Assembly: GCF_009495745.1 (NCBI RefSeq)
Contig: NZ_WIDQ01000010.1
Span: 62,001 to 126,000 of the forward strand
DNA from: Niveispirillum sp. SYP-B3756
GTDB lineage: Bacteria; Pseudomonadota; Alphaproteobacteria; Azospirillales; Azospirillaceae
Reading direction: 5' to 3'
Length of the DNA stretch: 64,000 bases
Translations under genes and position numbers: made by a program
In this document: piece by piece, positions 45,223 through 52,277 of the stretch
How positions within the stretch are numbered: the first letter of the stretch is position 1
Layout: each line of letters starts with the position of its first letter
The notes under the pieces: model-generated
What the model saw: the letters and a program-made list of their open reading frames with translations, nothing else
The model's database searches: none
Told to the model about the DNA's origin: nothing

Positions 45223-45272
45223 GGGGGTATCCAGACATAAGCTGTGTTTTTCGAGGCCTGAGCATTTCACCA

Positions 45273-45345
45273 CCGTCATTCCCGCGAAGGCGGGAATCCA
45301 AAATCCGCGCTGTCGTATGGATTCCCGCCTACGCGGGAATGACGG
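45273..45345. repeat. REPIN-like repeat, copy F (divergent)
   Basis: A shorter relative (73 bp) of the pectin-locus repeats, downstream of the TonB receptor. Its arms use ATTCCCGC and GCGGGAAT, so both sides of the local stem changed together relative to ACCCCGGC/GCCGGGGT. Confidence 0.8.
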
Positions 45346-45412
45346 TTAAACGGATGGGAAAACGAAGAAATTTCCGCATCGGTTCTGCCTTTTTGCCCTC
45401 CCCGCCTCCCAC

Positions 45413-45446
45413 CCCCGCCGGTTTTGCCGGCGGGGTTTCTTTTTTT
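45413..45446 (+). terminator. Strong intrinsic terminator before flagellin
   Basis: CCCCGCCGG (45413-45421) pairs with CCGGCGGGG (45427-45435) around a TTTTG loop and is followed by TTTCTTTTTTT. It ends transcripts from the TonB receptor. Confidence 0.85.
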
Positions 45447-45458
45447 AACCGGGTTTAA
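45445..45458. promoter_or_regulatory. TTAA-N6-TTAA element upstream of flagellin
   Basis: Two TTAA tetramers separated by CCGGGT lie about 130 bp before the flagellin start. The spacing is one base short of the CtrA consensus. The same N6 form appears at 53734-53747 between fliI and flgB. Confidence 0.35.
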
Positions 45459-45586
45459 TCTTTCCCTGCCAGAGTAGGCCCCAGCCCCGGTCCCAGACAG
45501 GTGGGCATCTGCCAGATGGCCCCCAGGGCCAGGGCGGCAGCGTCAGAAGGCGCTAGATCCAAATCCATCCACGAAGGAAATTGATC

Positions 45587-46537
45587 ATGGCTTCTATTCT
45601 GACGAACGTCGGCTCGATGGTTGCGCTGCAGACGCTGCGCTCCACCACCGCCAATCTGGAAACCACCCAGAACCGTATTTCCACCGGCATGAAGGTGTCG
45701 ACCGCCAAGGACAATTCGTCCTACTGGTCGATCGCCACCACCATGAAGTCCGACGTGTCGGCCCTGAAGGTGCTGAACGAGAATATCTCGCTCTCCGCCG
45801 CCACGGTCTCCACCGCCCGCGTGGGTGTGGAAAACATCAATGGTCTGATGACCAAGATCAACGATCAGTTGACCCTGGCCACGTCCGCCTCGGTCGATCA
45901 CGACAAGATCGCCAACGAAATCGACAGCTTGGTCGCCCAGGTGACGTCCACCATCAAGGCTTCCAGCTATAATGGCGAAAACCTGCTGGACAACGTCAAG
46001 ACCACCACCCTGGTCGTCTCGGTCAAGCGTGACGATACCGGCGTGTCGGCCGTGACCGACAGCATCAAGGCGCAGAACCTGGGTGCCAGCGCCACCCCGG
46101 TGGCTCCCACGGTGACGCAGCAGACCACCGATCCGGTGACCGGTGTTACCACCGGTACGGCTGCTTACACCGCGGGTGCTGGTGGGACCGTTACCGACTT
46201 CATCTCCGGCATTTCTGCCGCGCTGAAGGCCGGCGGCACCACGGTTGACCGCGCCGCCATGGCCAAGGCCATCCAGGCCGAAATCGACACCCAGATGGAT
46301 ACGGTCACCGCCTATGCCGCCGAGCTGGGTGCTGTCGGTACCCGTCTGGAGTTGCAGCAGGACTTCACCAGCAAGCTGGTGGACAGCCTGAATACCGGTA
46401 TCGGCGCCCTGGTCGATGCGGATCTGAATGAAGAATCCGCCCGTCTGCAGGCCCTGCAGGTGCAGCAGCAGCTGGGTACCCAGGCGCTGTCTATCGCCAA
46501 TCAGGCCCCGCAGAACATCCTGTCGCTGTTCCGTTAA
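45587..46537 (+). CDS. Flagellin
   Basis: This 316-residue filament subunit has conserved N-terminal D0/D1 helices (ILTNVGSMVALQTLRSTTANLETTQNRISTG) and C-terminal helices ending NQAPQNILSLFR. The variable centre (about 165-215) is Thr/Ala-rich and short, as in alphaproteobacterial flagellins. ATG 45587 follows AAGGAA; a TTG two codons earlier is less likely. flaF and flbT, its post-transcriptional regulators, follow directly. Confidence 0.95.
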   Translation: MASILTNVGSMVALQTLRSTTANLETTQNRISTGMKVSTAKDNSSYWSIATTMKSDVSALKVLNENISLSAATVSTARVGVENINGLMTKINDQLTLATSASVDHDKIANEIDSLVAQVTSTIKASSYNGENLLDNVKTTTLVVSVKRDDTGVSAVTDSIKAQNLGASATPVAPTVTQQTTDPVTGVTTGTAAYTAGAGGTVTDFISGISAALKAGGTTVDRAAMAKAIQAEIDTQMDTVTAYAAELGAVGTRLELQQDFTSKLVDSLNTGIGALVDADLNEESARLQALQVQQQLGTQALSIANQAPQNILSLFR

Positions 46538-46558
46538 TAGCAGCCTGTTCTTGCGTCT

Positions 46559-46588
46559 GGGGCTACCGGAAACGGTGGCCCCATTTTT
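46559..46588 (+). terminator. Flagellin terminator
   Basis: GGGGCTACC (46559-46567) and GGTGGCCCC (46574-46582) form a 9-bp stem with one T-G pair and a 6-nt loop, followed by ATTTTT. It starts about 20 nt after the flagellin stop. Confidence 0.8.
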
Positions 46589-46636
46589 CCGTTTATTGTG
46601 CGTTTTCGAATGATACTAAATTTCCTGACCGTGATT

Positions 46637-46651
46637 TTAATCCCGGATTAA
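46637..46651. promoter_or_regulatory. CtrA-type binding site upstream of flaF
   Basis: TTAATCCCGGATTAA matches TTAA-N7-TTAA exactly and is also a near-perfect palindrome. It lies about 80 bp upstream of flaF in an AT-rich patch. CtrA control of motility genes is established in several alphaproteobacteria. Confidence 0.6.
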
Positions 46652-46730
46652 TTCTATACTTTATCGCCATTTAATATGTGCCGCGTAAGGTGATCAGGCC
46701 ATTTTTTTGAAAACCAGGGACGGTGCGTCC

Positions 46731-47084
46731 ATGAGCATTACGGCCTATCGACAGTCCATGAAGGACACCTCCGCCCCTCGGGAGCTGGAGCGACGGGTTT
46801 TCCAGCAGGTCACCCTGCAGTTGGAGTCCGCCGGGCGGGGGGAGGATCGCCAGGCGCGCATCCATGCCGTTTCCCGCAATCGCATGTTATGGAACACGCT
46901 GGTCGCTGATCTGGGGGAGGAGGGGAACCTGCTGCCGGTTGAACTGCGGGCCAACCTGATCTCGCTGGGCCTGTGGGTGGATCGCTATAGCGGCCAGGCC
47001 CTGCAATCGGATCGGCCGCTGGCACCCCTGGTGGATGTCAACCGGGCGATTATCCAGGGCCTGACCGACCGCCGGCCCGACTGA
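46731..47084 (+). CDS. flaF: Flagellar biosynthesis regulator FlaF
   Basis: This 117-residue protein matches FlaF, which is needed for flagellin synthesis and secretion in alphaproteobacteria. The family core is visible: YRQSMKDTSAPRELERRVFQQVTLQLE, NRMLWNTLVADL and LPVELRANLISLGLWVDRYSG. ATG 46731 places MSITAYRQS at the N-terminus; the ORF can be extended eight residues upstream without a better ribosome site. Its stop codon adjoins the structured repeat at 47084. Confidence 0.88.
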   Translation: MSITAYRQSMKDTSAPRELERRVFQQVTLQLESAGRGEDRQARIHAVSRNRMLWNTLVADLGEEGNLLPVELRANLISLGLWVDRYSGQALQSDRPLAPLVDVNRAIIQGLTDRRPD

Positions 47085-47233
47085 TACCAGCGGCTGAAAA
47101 TATTGACCGTCAGTCAATATTTTCAGCACCTCAGGCGCCGGCGCCAACATCCGTTGGCTTGGCTTCACGCGGCACGTGCCGCGCGGCGGCAGTCGCCGCC
47201 GTACCAACGGTCATGAATTATGACCGTTGGTAT
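47084..47233 (-). repeat. Structured ~150-nt repeat element, copy 1
   Basis: The element runs on the minus strand from ATACCAACGGTCAT to CCGCTGGTAT. It has a 13-bp outer hairpin, core hairpin GGCGGCGACTGCCGCC, stem GCGGCACGTGCCGC, GTGAAGCCAAG, stem CCAAC-GGAT-GTTGG, GCGCCGGCG, TGAGG and a perfect 15-bp outer hairpin (GCTGAAAATATTGAC). It shares its first base with the flaF stop codon. Paired changes relative to the element at 29071 support a folded form. Function unknown. Confidence 0.88.
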
Positions 47234-47234
47234 G

Positions 47235-47382
47235 ATACAAAAGGCTGCGAATCTTGACCGATGGCCAAGCTTCGCAGTGCCTCAATCGCCGGCGCCAACA
47301 TCCGTTGGCTTGGCTACGCCGCATGAGCGGCGCGGCGGCAGTCGCCGCCGTACCAGGGGCCACAGATTGTGCCCCCTGGTAT
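47235..47382 (-). repeat. Structured ~150-nt repeat element, copy 2 (tandem)
   Basis: This is a direct tandem repeat of the preceding element, separated from it by one base. The core is nearly identical. The third stem is GCCGC/GCGGC, and both outer hairpins have different sequences but still pair (CCAGGGGGCAC with GTGGCCCCTGG; CTGCGAA with TTCGCAG). It ends 25 nt before flbT. Confidence 0.88.
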
Positions 47383-47407
47383 GACGCCGATTTCTGGGGG
47401 ATAGATC

Positions 47408-47848
47408 ATGGGATTGAAGCTGAAGCTGAAACCCTTTGAAAAATTCATCGTCAATGGGGTGGTGATCGAGAACGGGCGCCACCGCAACACGGTCACCGTG
47501 GCCAACCATGCCCAGGTGATGACCGGGCGCAGCATCCTGCAGCCGCAGGATGCCGTCACCCCAGTCAAGCGCACCTATTACACCATCCAGGCCATGCTGC
47601 TGGACCCGCAACATGCGGCAGAGCAATTGCCGCTTTATGCCACCTTCATCACCCAGCTGCGGCTGGCTATCCGCGATCCGGAGATGACCCATCATCTGGC
47701 GGATGCCGACCGGCATGTGCGGGAAGGCGATTTCTACAAGGCACTGGCGGCCCTGCGGCCGGTCATTGCCTATGAGGATATGTTGCTGCCGCCGTCTATG
47801 GCGGCTGTCCCGGTCGAACCCCCGTCAGAAGCGGCGGTGGGTGCGTAG
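47408..47848 (+). CDS. flbT: Flagellar biosynthesis repressor FlbT
   Basis: This 146-residue RNA-binding regulator represses flagellin mRNA translation when assembly is incomplete. The family pattern is clear: MGLKLKLKPFEKFIVNGVVIENGRHR, LKPFE and the central AMLLDPQHAAEQLPLYATFITQL. It lies downstream of flaF, with two tandem structured repeats in the 323-bp gap, so the leader of flbT contains strong secondary structure. Confidence 0.93.
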   Translation: MGLKLKLKPFEKFIVNGVVIENGRHRNTVTVANHAQVMTGRSILQPQDAVTPVKRTYYTIQAMLLDPQHAAEQLPLYATFITQLRLAIRDPEMTHHLADADRHVREGDFYKALAALRPVIAYEDMLLPPSMAAVPVEPPSEAAVGA

Positions 47849-47917
47849 GCGCCCGCATTCGAAGGGCTGCAAGGCCGGTCCCGTCGCCGCACGCCAGAGC
47901 CTGCGGAAGGAGTGACC

Positions 47918-48232
47918 ATGAGAGAAGCCAAGCCGATCGAACCCGTTTCCGGGTCCGACCCGTCCCGCCTTTACCGGCTGGTGCGGGTGGAGCCGTCGGC
48001 GCGTGCGGATGAGGCGCGGGGGACCAGCGCTGCCCAGGAGGAAGCGGCGGCAGCGCCGCCTGAACCGTCCAGCGAGCGCCGCCCCTATCGTGTGGTGCTG
48101 GACCCGCAGACCCAGCGCATCTTCACCGAAGTGATCGACCCGCGCACCGGCGATATCCTGCTGCGCATTCCCCCTGGCTATGCCTTGCAGGAAGAGCCGG
48201 CGGACAGCCCCAGCCGGGAGATCAAGCTGTGA
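47918..48232 (+). CDS. FlaG-like flagellar protein
   Basis: This 104-residue protein has a disordered Ala/Glu/Pro-rich first half and a C-terminal beta-hairpin region YRVVLDPQTQRIFTEVIDPRTGDILLRIPP that resembles FlaG (conserved VIDxxTGExIRxIP). FlaG proteins influence filament length. ATG 47918 has AAGGAG 5 nt upstream; a GTG two codons earlier overlaps that site. Its stop overlaps the next start (GTGA). Confidence 0.7.
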   Translation: MREAKPIEPVSGSDPSRLYRLVRVEPSARADEARGTSAAQEEAAAAPPEPSSERRPYRVVLDPQTQRIFTEVIDPRTGDILLRIPPGYALQEEPADSPSREIKL

Positions 48233-49728
48233 GCATCACCGGCTATGGCGCTGCAACCATCACGGCCGGTTATGGCTCCACCCTGTCACAATGGCAGGTG
48301 CTGAACTCCACCCTTGACCGCCAGATGGGGCTGGTGCGCAATGACCAGCAGAACAAGGCGGATGCCGATTATGCCCGCAAGAAGCTGCCAACCGTGGCGT
48401 CCGTCGATGATCTGATGGCGGACCGGCGGCTTTATACCTATGTGATGCGGGCCTTCGGGCTGGAGGATCAGGTCAATTCCCAGGCACTGATCCGCAAGGT
48501 GTTGCAAAGCGACCTGTCGGACAGCCGGTCCTATGCCAGCCGGCTGAACGATACCCGTTTCAAGCAATTGGCCGCCGCCTTCAATTTTGGCGGATCGACG
48601 GTGAAAAGCTCCTTCGTCAGCCAGATCTCCGACGCCTATGTCACCAAGGCGTTCGAGGCGGATGTGGGTCAGAAGAACGAAGCCCTGGGCATGATGCTGG
48701 ATTTCACCCGGCGCGTGACGGGCAAGGCGGATTGGGATGCTGTGCTGGCCGATGAAAAGCTGGCCAAGGTGGCCCGCACGGCCTTTGGCCTGCCCGAGCC
48801 CTATGGTCCGGCCGATGTGAAGGCCCAGGCGGCCACGCTGGAAAAGGCCATGCCCTTTGGCAAATACAAGGGCAATGATGTTGATCAGGGCCGGCTGCGC
48901 GATGCCTTCTTCACCGCCTGGGACACGGCCAAGGGCAATACTGGTGCGCTGTCCAGCGCCAACCAATATACCATGCTGATGCGCAGCTATGATCAGCAGA
49001 AGAGGGCCTTTGCCGCCCGCTGGCAGGTGCGCAGCGATGTCAGCTATGTGCAGCAGAAATTGTCGGCCGGTGCCGGGGCGGATGAACTGCTGAAGGATGC
49101 CAAGCTGCGCGGCATCGTGCTGGCCGCCTTCGATCTGGGGGATCGTGCGGCGGATACGAAATATCTGCGCCAGGTGCTGGAGAGCAATCCCAGCGACAGC
49201 AATTCCTTCGCGGTCAAGGCAGGCGCCAAGGAAACGGCCCTGGCTGTCAGTTTCAGCCTCCATAATACCGGTACCATGCGGCGCGGCAGCCCGCCCTTCA
49301 TCAAGGATATCGTCAGCCGGTATGAGCGGATGAGCTTTGAAGTCTCCGCCGGCAACACCAACGAGGCGCTGCGCCTGGGGCTTTATTTTGAGCGCAAGGC
49401 GGGCAGCATCAGCAACTGGTATTCCGTGCTGGCGGACAAGGCCCTGTCCCAGGTGGTGCGCACCGCCTTTGGCCTGCCGGAGGAGGTGGCGCGCGCCGAT
49501 ATCGACCGGCAGGTGGGAATGCTGGAAAAGCGGCTTGATATCAAGAAGCTGAAAGATCCCACCGAGGTGAAGCGGCTGGTGGAGAAATTCATGATGATGT
49601 GGGATGTGCAGGGCAAGGGGGCCGTGGGCACCGGCACATCCCCGGTGCTTCAGCTTTTCTCCGGCCGGTCGATGATCAACGCCGACACGCTGATGGCAGC
49701 GGTCACCCTGCCGCGCGGACGGCGATAG
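48229..49728 (+). CDS. DUF1217 flagellar-cluster protein with internal duplication
   Basis: This 499-residue protein of the DUF1217 family is found in alphaproteobacterial flagellar clusters; its biochemical role is not known to me. A module of about 215 residues occurs twice (about 25-245 and 260-475). YARKKLPTVASVDDLMADRRLYTYVMRAFGL corresponds to YVQQKLSAGAGADELLKDAKLRGIVLAAFDL, and LADEKLAKVARTAFGLPE to LADKALSQVVRTAFGLPE. The start is GTG 48229 overlapping the FlaG-like stop, which implies coupling. No signal peptide is present. Confidence 0.8.
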   Translation: MSITGYGAATITAGYGSTLSQWQVLNSTLDRQMGLVRNDQQNKADADYARKKLPTVASVDDLMADRRLYTYVMRAFGLEDQVNSQALIRKVLQSDLSDSRSYASRLNDTRFKQLAAAFNFGGSTVKSSFVSQISDAYVTKAFEADVGQKNEALGMMLDFTRRVTGKADWDAVLADEKLAKVARTAFGLPEPYGPADVKAQAATLEKAMPFGKYKGNDVDQGRLRDAFFTAWDTAKGNTGALSSANQYTMLMRSYDQQKRAFAARWQVRSDVSYVQQKLSAGAGADELLKDAKLRGIVLAAFDLGDRAADTKYLRQVLESNPSDSNSFAVKAGAKETALAVSFSLHNTGTMRRGSPPFIKDIVSRYERMSFEVSAGNTNEALRLGLYFERKAGSISNWYSVLADKALSQVVRTAFGLPEEVARADIDRQVGMLEKRLDIKKLKDPTEVKRLVEKFMMMWDVQGKGAVGTGTSPVLQLFSGRSMINADTLMAAVTLPRGRR

Positions 49729-49811
49729 GGGGCGGCTGCGCTCCCTGGTCATGGAACGATCCATCTTCCCCTGTCTTCCCCTTGTATCGCTTTGCCGGGA
49801 CAGGGAGATGG

Positions 49812-52271
49812 ATGATGGTGTGGGATGCACAGATACGCGGGCGCGGCGGTAATCCGCTGACCTTTCTACTGGGGCTGCTGCTGGCTCTGATCGGGCTGGT
49901 GCTCACTGGCGGGGGCGGCTGGCTGCTGGCACTAGGCGGTTCGCCCTATTATCTGGCGGCGGGGATTGGGCTGCTGCTGGCCGGTGGCCTGATCGTTACC
50001 GGTCGGGCGGCGGGTACCTGGCTCTATATCCCGGTCTTCCTGGGCACGCTGGCCTGGGCCTTCTGGGAGGTGGGGCTGGACAAATGGGCGCTGGTGCCGC
50101 GTCTGGCCGGCCCGCTGGTGTTGCTCATCCTGGTGGTGCTGGCACTGCCGGGGCTGGCGCCGGGCCGTTACCGGTTCTCCCATGTGTTCGGCGCTGTCTC
50201 AGCCATTCTGCTGCTGACCCTGTTGGGTGGCGCCGGCATCGCCTGGTGGGACAGACCGCTGGCCCCAGCCGCCCTGCCGCCGTCTGGCAGGCAGGCCATG
50301 GCCGATCCGGCCCCGCTGCACCCGGGGGCCGATTGGCCCGCCTATGGCGGCAGCTACAGTGCCCGGCGTTATTCCCCGCTGAACCAGATCACGCCTGATA
50401 ATGTTGGCACGCTGCAGCGTGCCTGGCTCTATCATACGGGCGACTTGCCGCAGAGCGATCTGGCGAAAAACAAGTATGGGGCGGAAACGACGCCGTTGAA
50501 GATCGGTGACGCCCTCTATCTCTGCACCGCCAAGAACATCTTGATCCGGCTGGATGCGGCCACCGGTAAGCAGGTCTGGCGGCATGATCCGCGTGTACCG
50601 GATGCCGCCATTCCCTATACCGCTGCCTGCCGGGGTGTCGCCTATTATGCGGTACCTCCCGCAACCACGGCAGAAAACACCCCGGCCCCGCTGACACCGG
50701 CACAGCCGGGTCTGTGCGCCGAACGCATCATTGAAGGCACCTTGGATGCCCGGTTGATTGCGGTGGATGCGGCCACCGGCCAGCCCTGCACCGGTTTTGG
50801 CGCCAACGGTACGGTTGATCTGACCGCAGGCATGGGGGAGGTGGTGCCCGGCATGGTTTCCGTCACCTCACCCCCCACCATCGTGCGTGGCGTGGTGGTG
50901 CTGGGCCATCAGGTGCTGGATGGGCAGAAACGGTCGGCCCCGTCTGGTGTCATCCGTGGCTATGATGCGGTGACGGGGGAATTGCGCTGGGCCTGGGACA
51001 TGGCCCGCCCGGACCTGACCGGCCTGCCGGTGGAAGGCGATCAATATACGCGCGGCACCCCCAATATGTGGACCACCGCCAGCGGGGATGAAGAACTGGG
51101 GCTGGTCTATCTGCCGCTGGGCAATTCCGCCGTGGATTACTGGAGCGGGTCGCGCACGGAGGCGGAAAAGCGCTTCTCTACCTCCCTGGTGGCGTTGGAT
51201 GTGACCAGCGGCCACGTCGCCTGGTCATTCCAGACTGTCCATAATGATGTCTGGGATTATGATCTGGGCTCGCAGGCCACGCTGGTGGATTTTAACACAG
51301 CCAATGGGCCTGTGCCGGCCCTGGTGCTGCCCAGCAAGCAGGGCGATATTTATATTCTGGACCGCCGCACCGGCCAGCCGCTGACGCCGGTGGAAGAACG
51401 ACCGGTTCCCCAGGGCGGGGTGGAACCGGAACAGCGCTCACCGACCCAGCCATTCTCACTATATCACACATTGCGAAAGGCGGATTTGACCGAGCGGGAC
51501 ATGTGGGGCATGTCGCCGATCGACCAAATGATCTGCCGTATCCAGTTCCGCCAAGCCTATTACCAGGGCTTCTATACCCCGCCGACCTCGGGCCGGCATT
51601 CCATCGAATATCCGGGCTATAATGGCGGGTCGGATTGGGGTGGGGTGGCGGTGGACCCCGTGCGCGGGCTGATCATCGCCAATTACAACGACATGCCCAA
51701 CCATAATGAGTTGATCCCCCGCGCGGAGGCAGACCGACTGGGCTGGGCGCCGCGCGGCCAGGAGCGCGGTGGCGATATGGGCAGCGGCGCTGAAGGCGCA
51801 GGCGATCCGCAGGCGGGCACACCTTATGCCATCAATGTCAATGCCGGCTGGCGCCTGCCCCTGACCGGTCTGTTGTGCAAGCAGCCCCCCTATGGCGGTA
51901 TCCGCGCCATTGATCTTGCCAGCGGCAAAACCCTGTGGGACCGGCCCTTCGGCACGGCCCGCCGCAACGGTCCGTTCGGCATCCCCTCCGGTCTGCCATT
52001 TGAAATCGGCACGCCCAATAATGGCGGGGCCGTGGTGACCGGGGGCGGCTTGATCTTCATTGCGGCGGCCACGGATAACCTGATCCGCGCCATCGACCTG
52101 CGCAGCGGCGAAACCGTCTGGCAGGATACGCTGCCCGCTGGCGGTCAGGCCACCCCGATGACCTATGAGATAGAGGGGCGGCAATTTCTGGTGATCATGG
52201 CTGGCGGTCATCATTTCATGGAAACCCCCATCGGCGATGAGCTGATCGCCTATGCCCTGCCGCCGCAGTAA
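49812..52271 (+). CDS. gcd: Membrane-bound PQQ-dependent glucose dehydrogenase
   Basis: This 819-residue quinoprotein oxidises glucose (and some other aldoses) to gluconolactone in the periplasm and passes electrons to ubiquinone. Five hydrophobic segments occupy about 13-150 (LTFLLGLLLALIGLVLTGGGGW to SAILLLTLLGGAGIAWW). An eight-bladed PQQ propeller follows, starting DWPAYGGSYSARRYSPLNQI, with WSFQTVHNDVWDYDLGSQATLVDF and GGVAVDPVRGLIIANYNDMPN. AGGGAG precedes ATG 49812. PQQ synthesis genes are not in the window. It interrupts the flagellar genes and converges on fliI with a 6-bp gap. Confidence 0.93.
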   Translation: MMVWDAQIRGRGGNPLTFLLGLLLALIGLVLTGGGGWLLALGGSPYYLAAGIGLLLAGGLIVTGRAAGTWLYIPVFLGTLAWAFWEVGLDKWALVPRLAGPLVLLILVVLALPGLAPGRYRFSHVFGAVSAILLLTLLGGAGIAWWDRPLAPAALPPSGRQAMADPAPLHPGADWPAYGGSYSARRYSPLNQITPDNVGTLQRAWLYHTGDLPQSDLAKNKYGAETTPLKIGDALYLCTAKNILIRLDAATGKQVWRHDPRVPDAAIPYTAACRGVAYYAVPPATTAENTPAPLTPAQPGLCAERIIEGTLDARLIAVDAATGQPCTGFGANGTVDLTAGMGEVVPGMVSVTSPPTIVRGVVVLGHQVLDGQKRSAPSGVIRGYDAVTGELRWAWDMARPDLTGLPVEGDQYTRGTPNMWTTASGDEELGLVYLPLGNSAVDYWSGSRTEAEKRFSTSLVALDVTSGHVAWSFQTVHNDVWDYDLGSQATLVDFNTANGPVPALVLPSKQGDIYILDRRTGQPLTPVEERPVPQGGVEPEQRSPTQPFSLYHTLRKADLTERDMWGMSPIDQMICRIQFRQAYYQGFYTPPTSGRHSIEYPGYNGGSDWGGVAVDPVRGLIIANYNDMPNHNELIPRAEADRLGWAPRGQERGGDMGSGAEGAGDPQAGTPYAINVNAGWRLPLTGLLCKQPPYGGIRAIDLASGKTLWDRPFGTARRNGPFGIPSGLPFEIGTPNNGGAVVTGGGLIFIAAATDNLIRAIDLRSGETVWQDTLPAGGQATPMTYEIEGRQFLVIMAGGHHFMETPIGDELIAYALPPQ

Positions 52272-52277
52272 AATACG

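Noticed and set aside
45460-45586. Sigma-54 promoter for flagellin
   Set aside because: No acceptable TGGCAC-N5-TTGC match was found in the upstream region.
47084-47382. Structured repeats as integron attC sites
   Set aside because: Position after stop codons and variable-sequence paired arms recall attC, but the R/L box consensus is not present at the ends and the flanking genes are core flagellar genes, not cassettes.
47084-47407. Structured repeats as c-di-GMP (GEMM-I) riboswitches before flagellar genes
   Set aside because: The conserved GEMM-I core motifs are not found, and the elements lie antisense to flbT and fliE.
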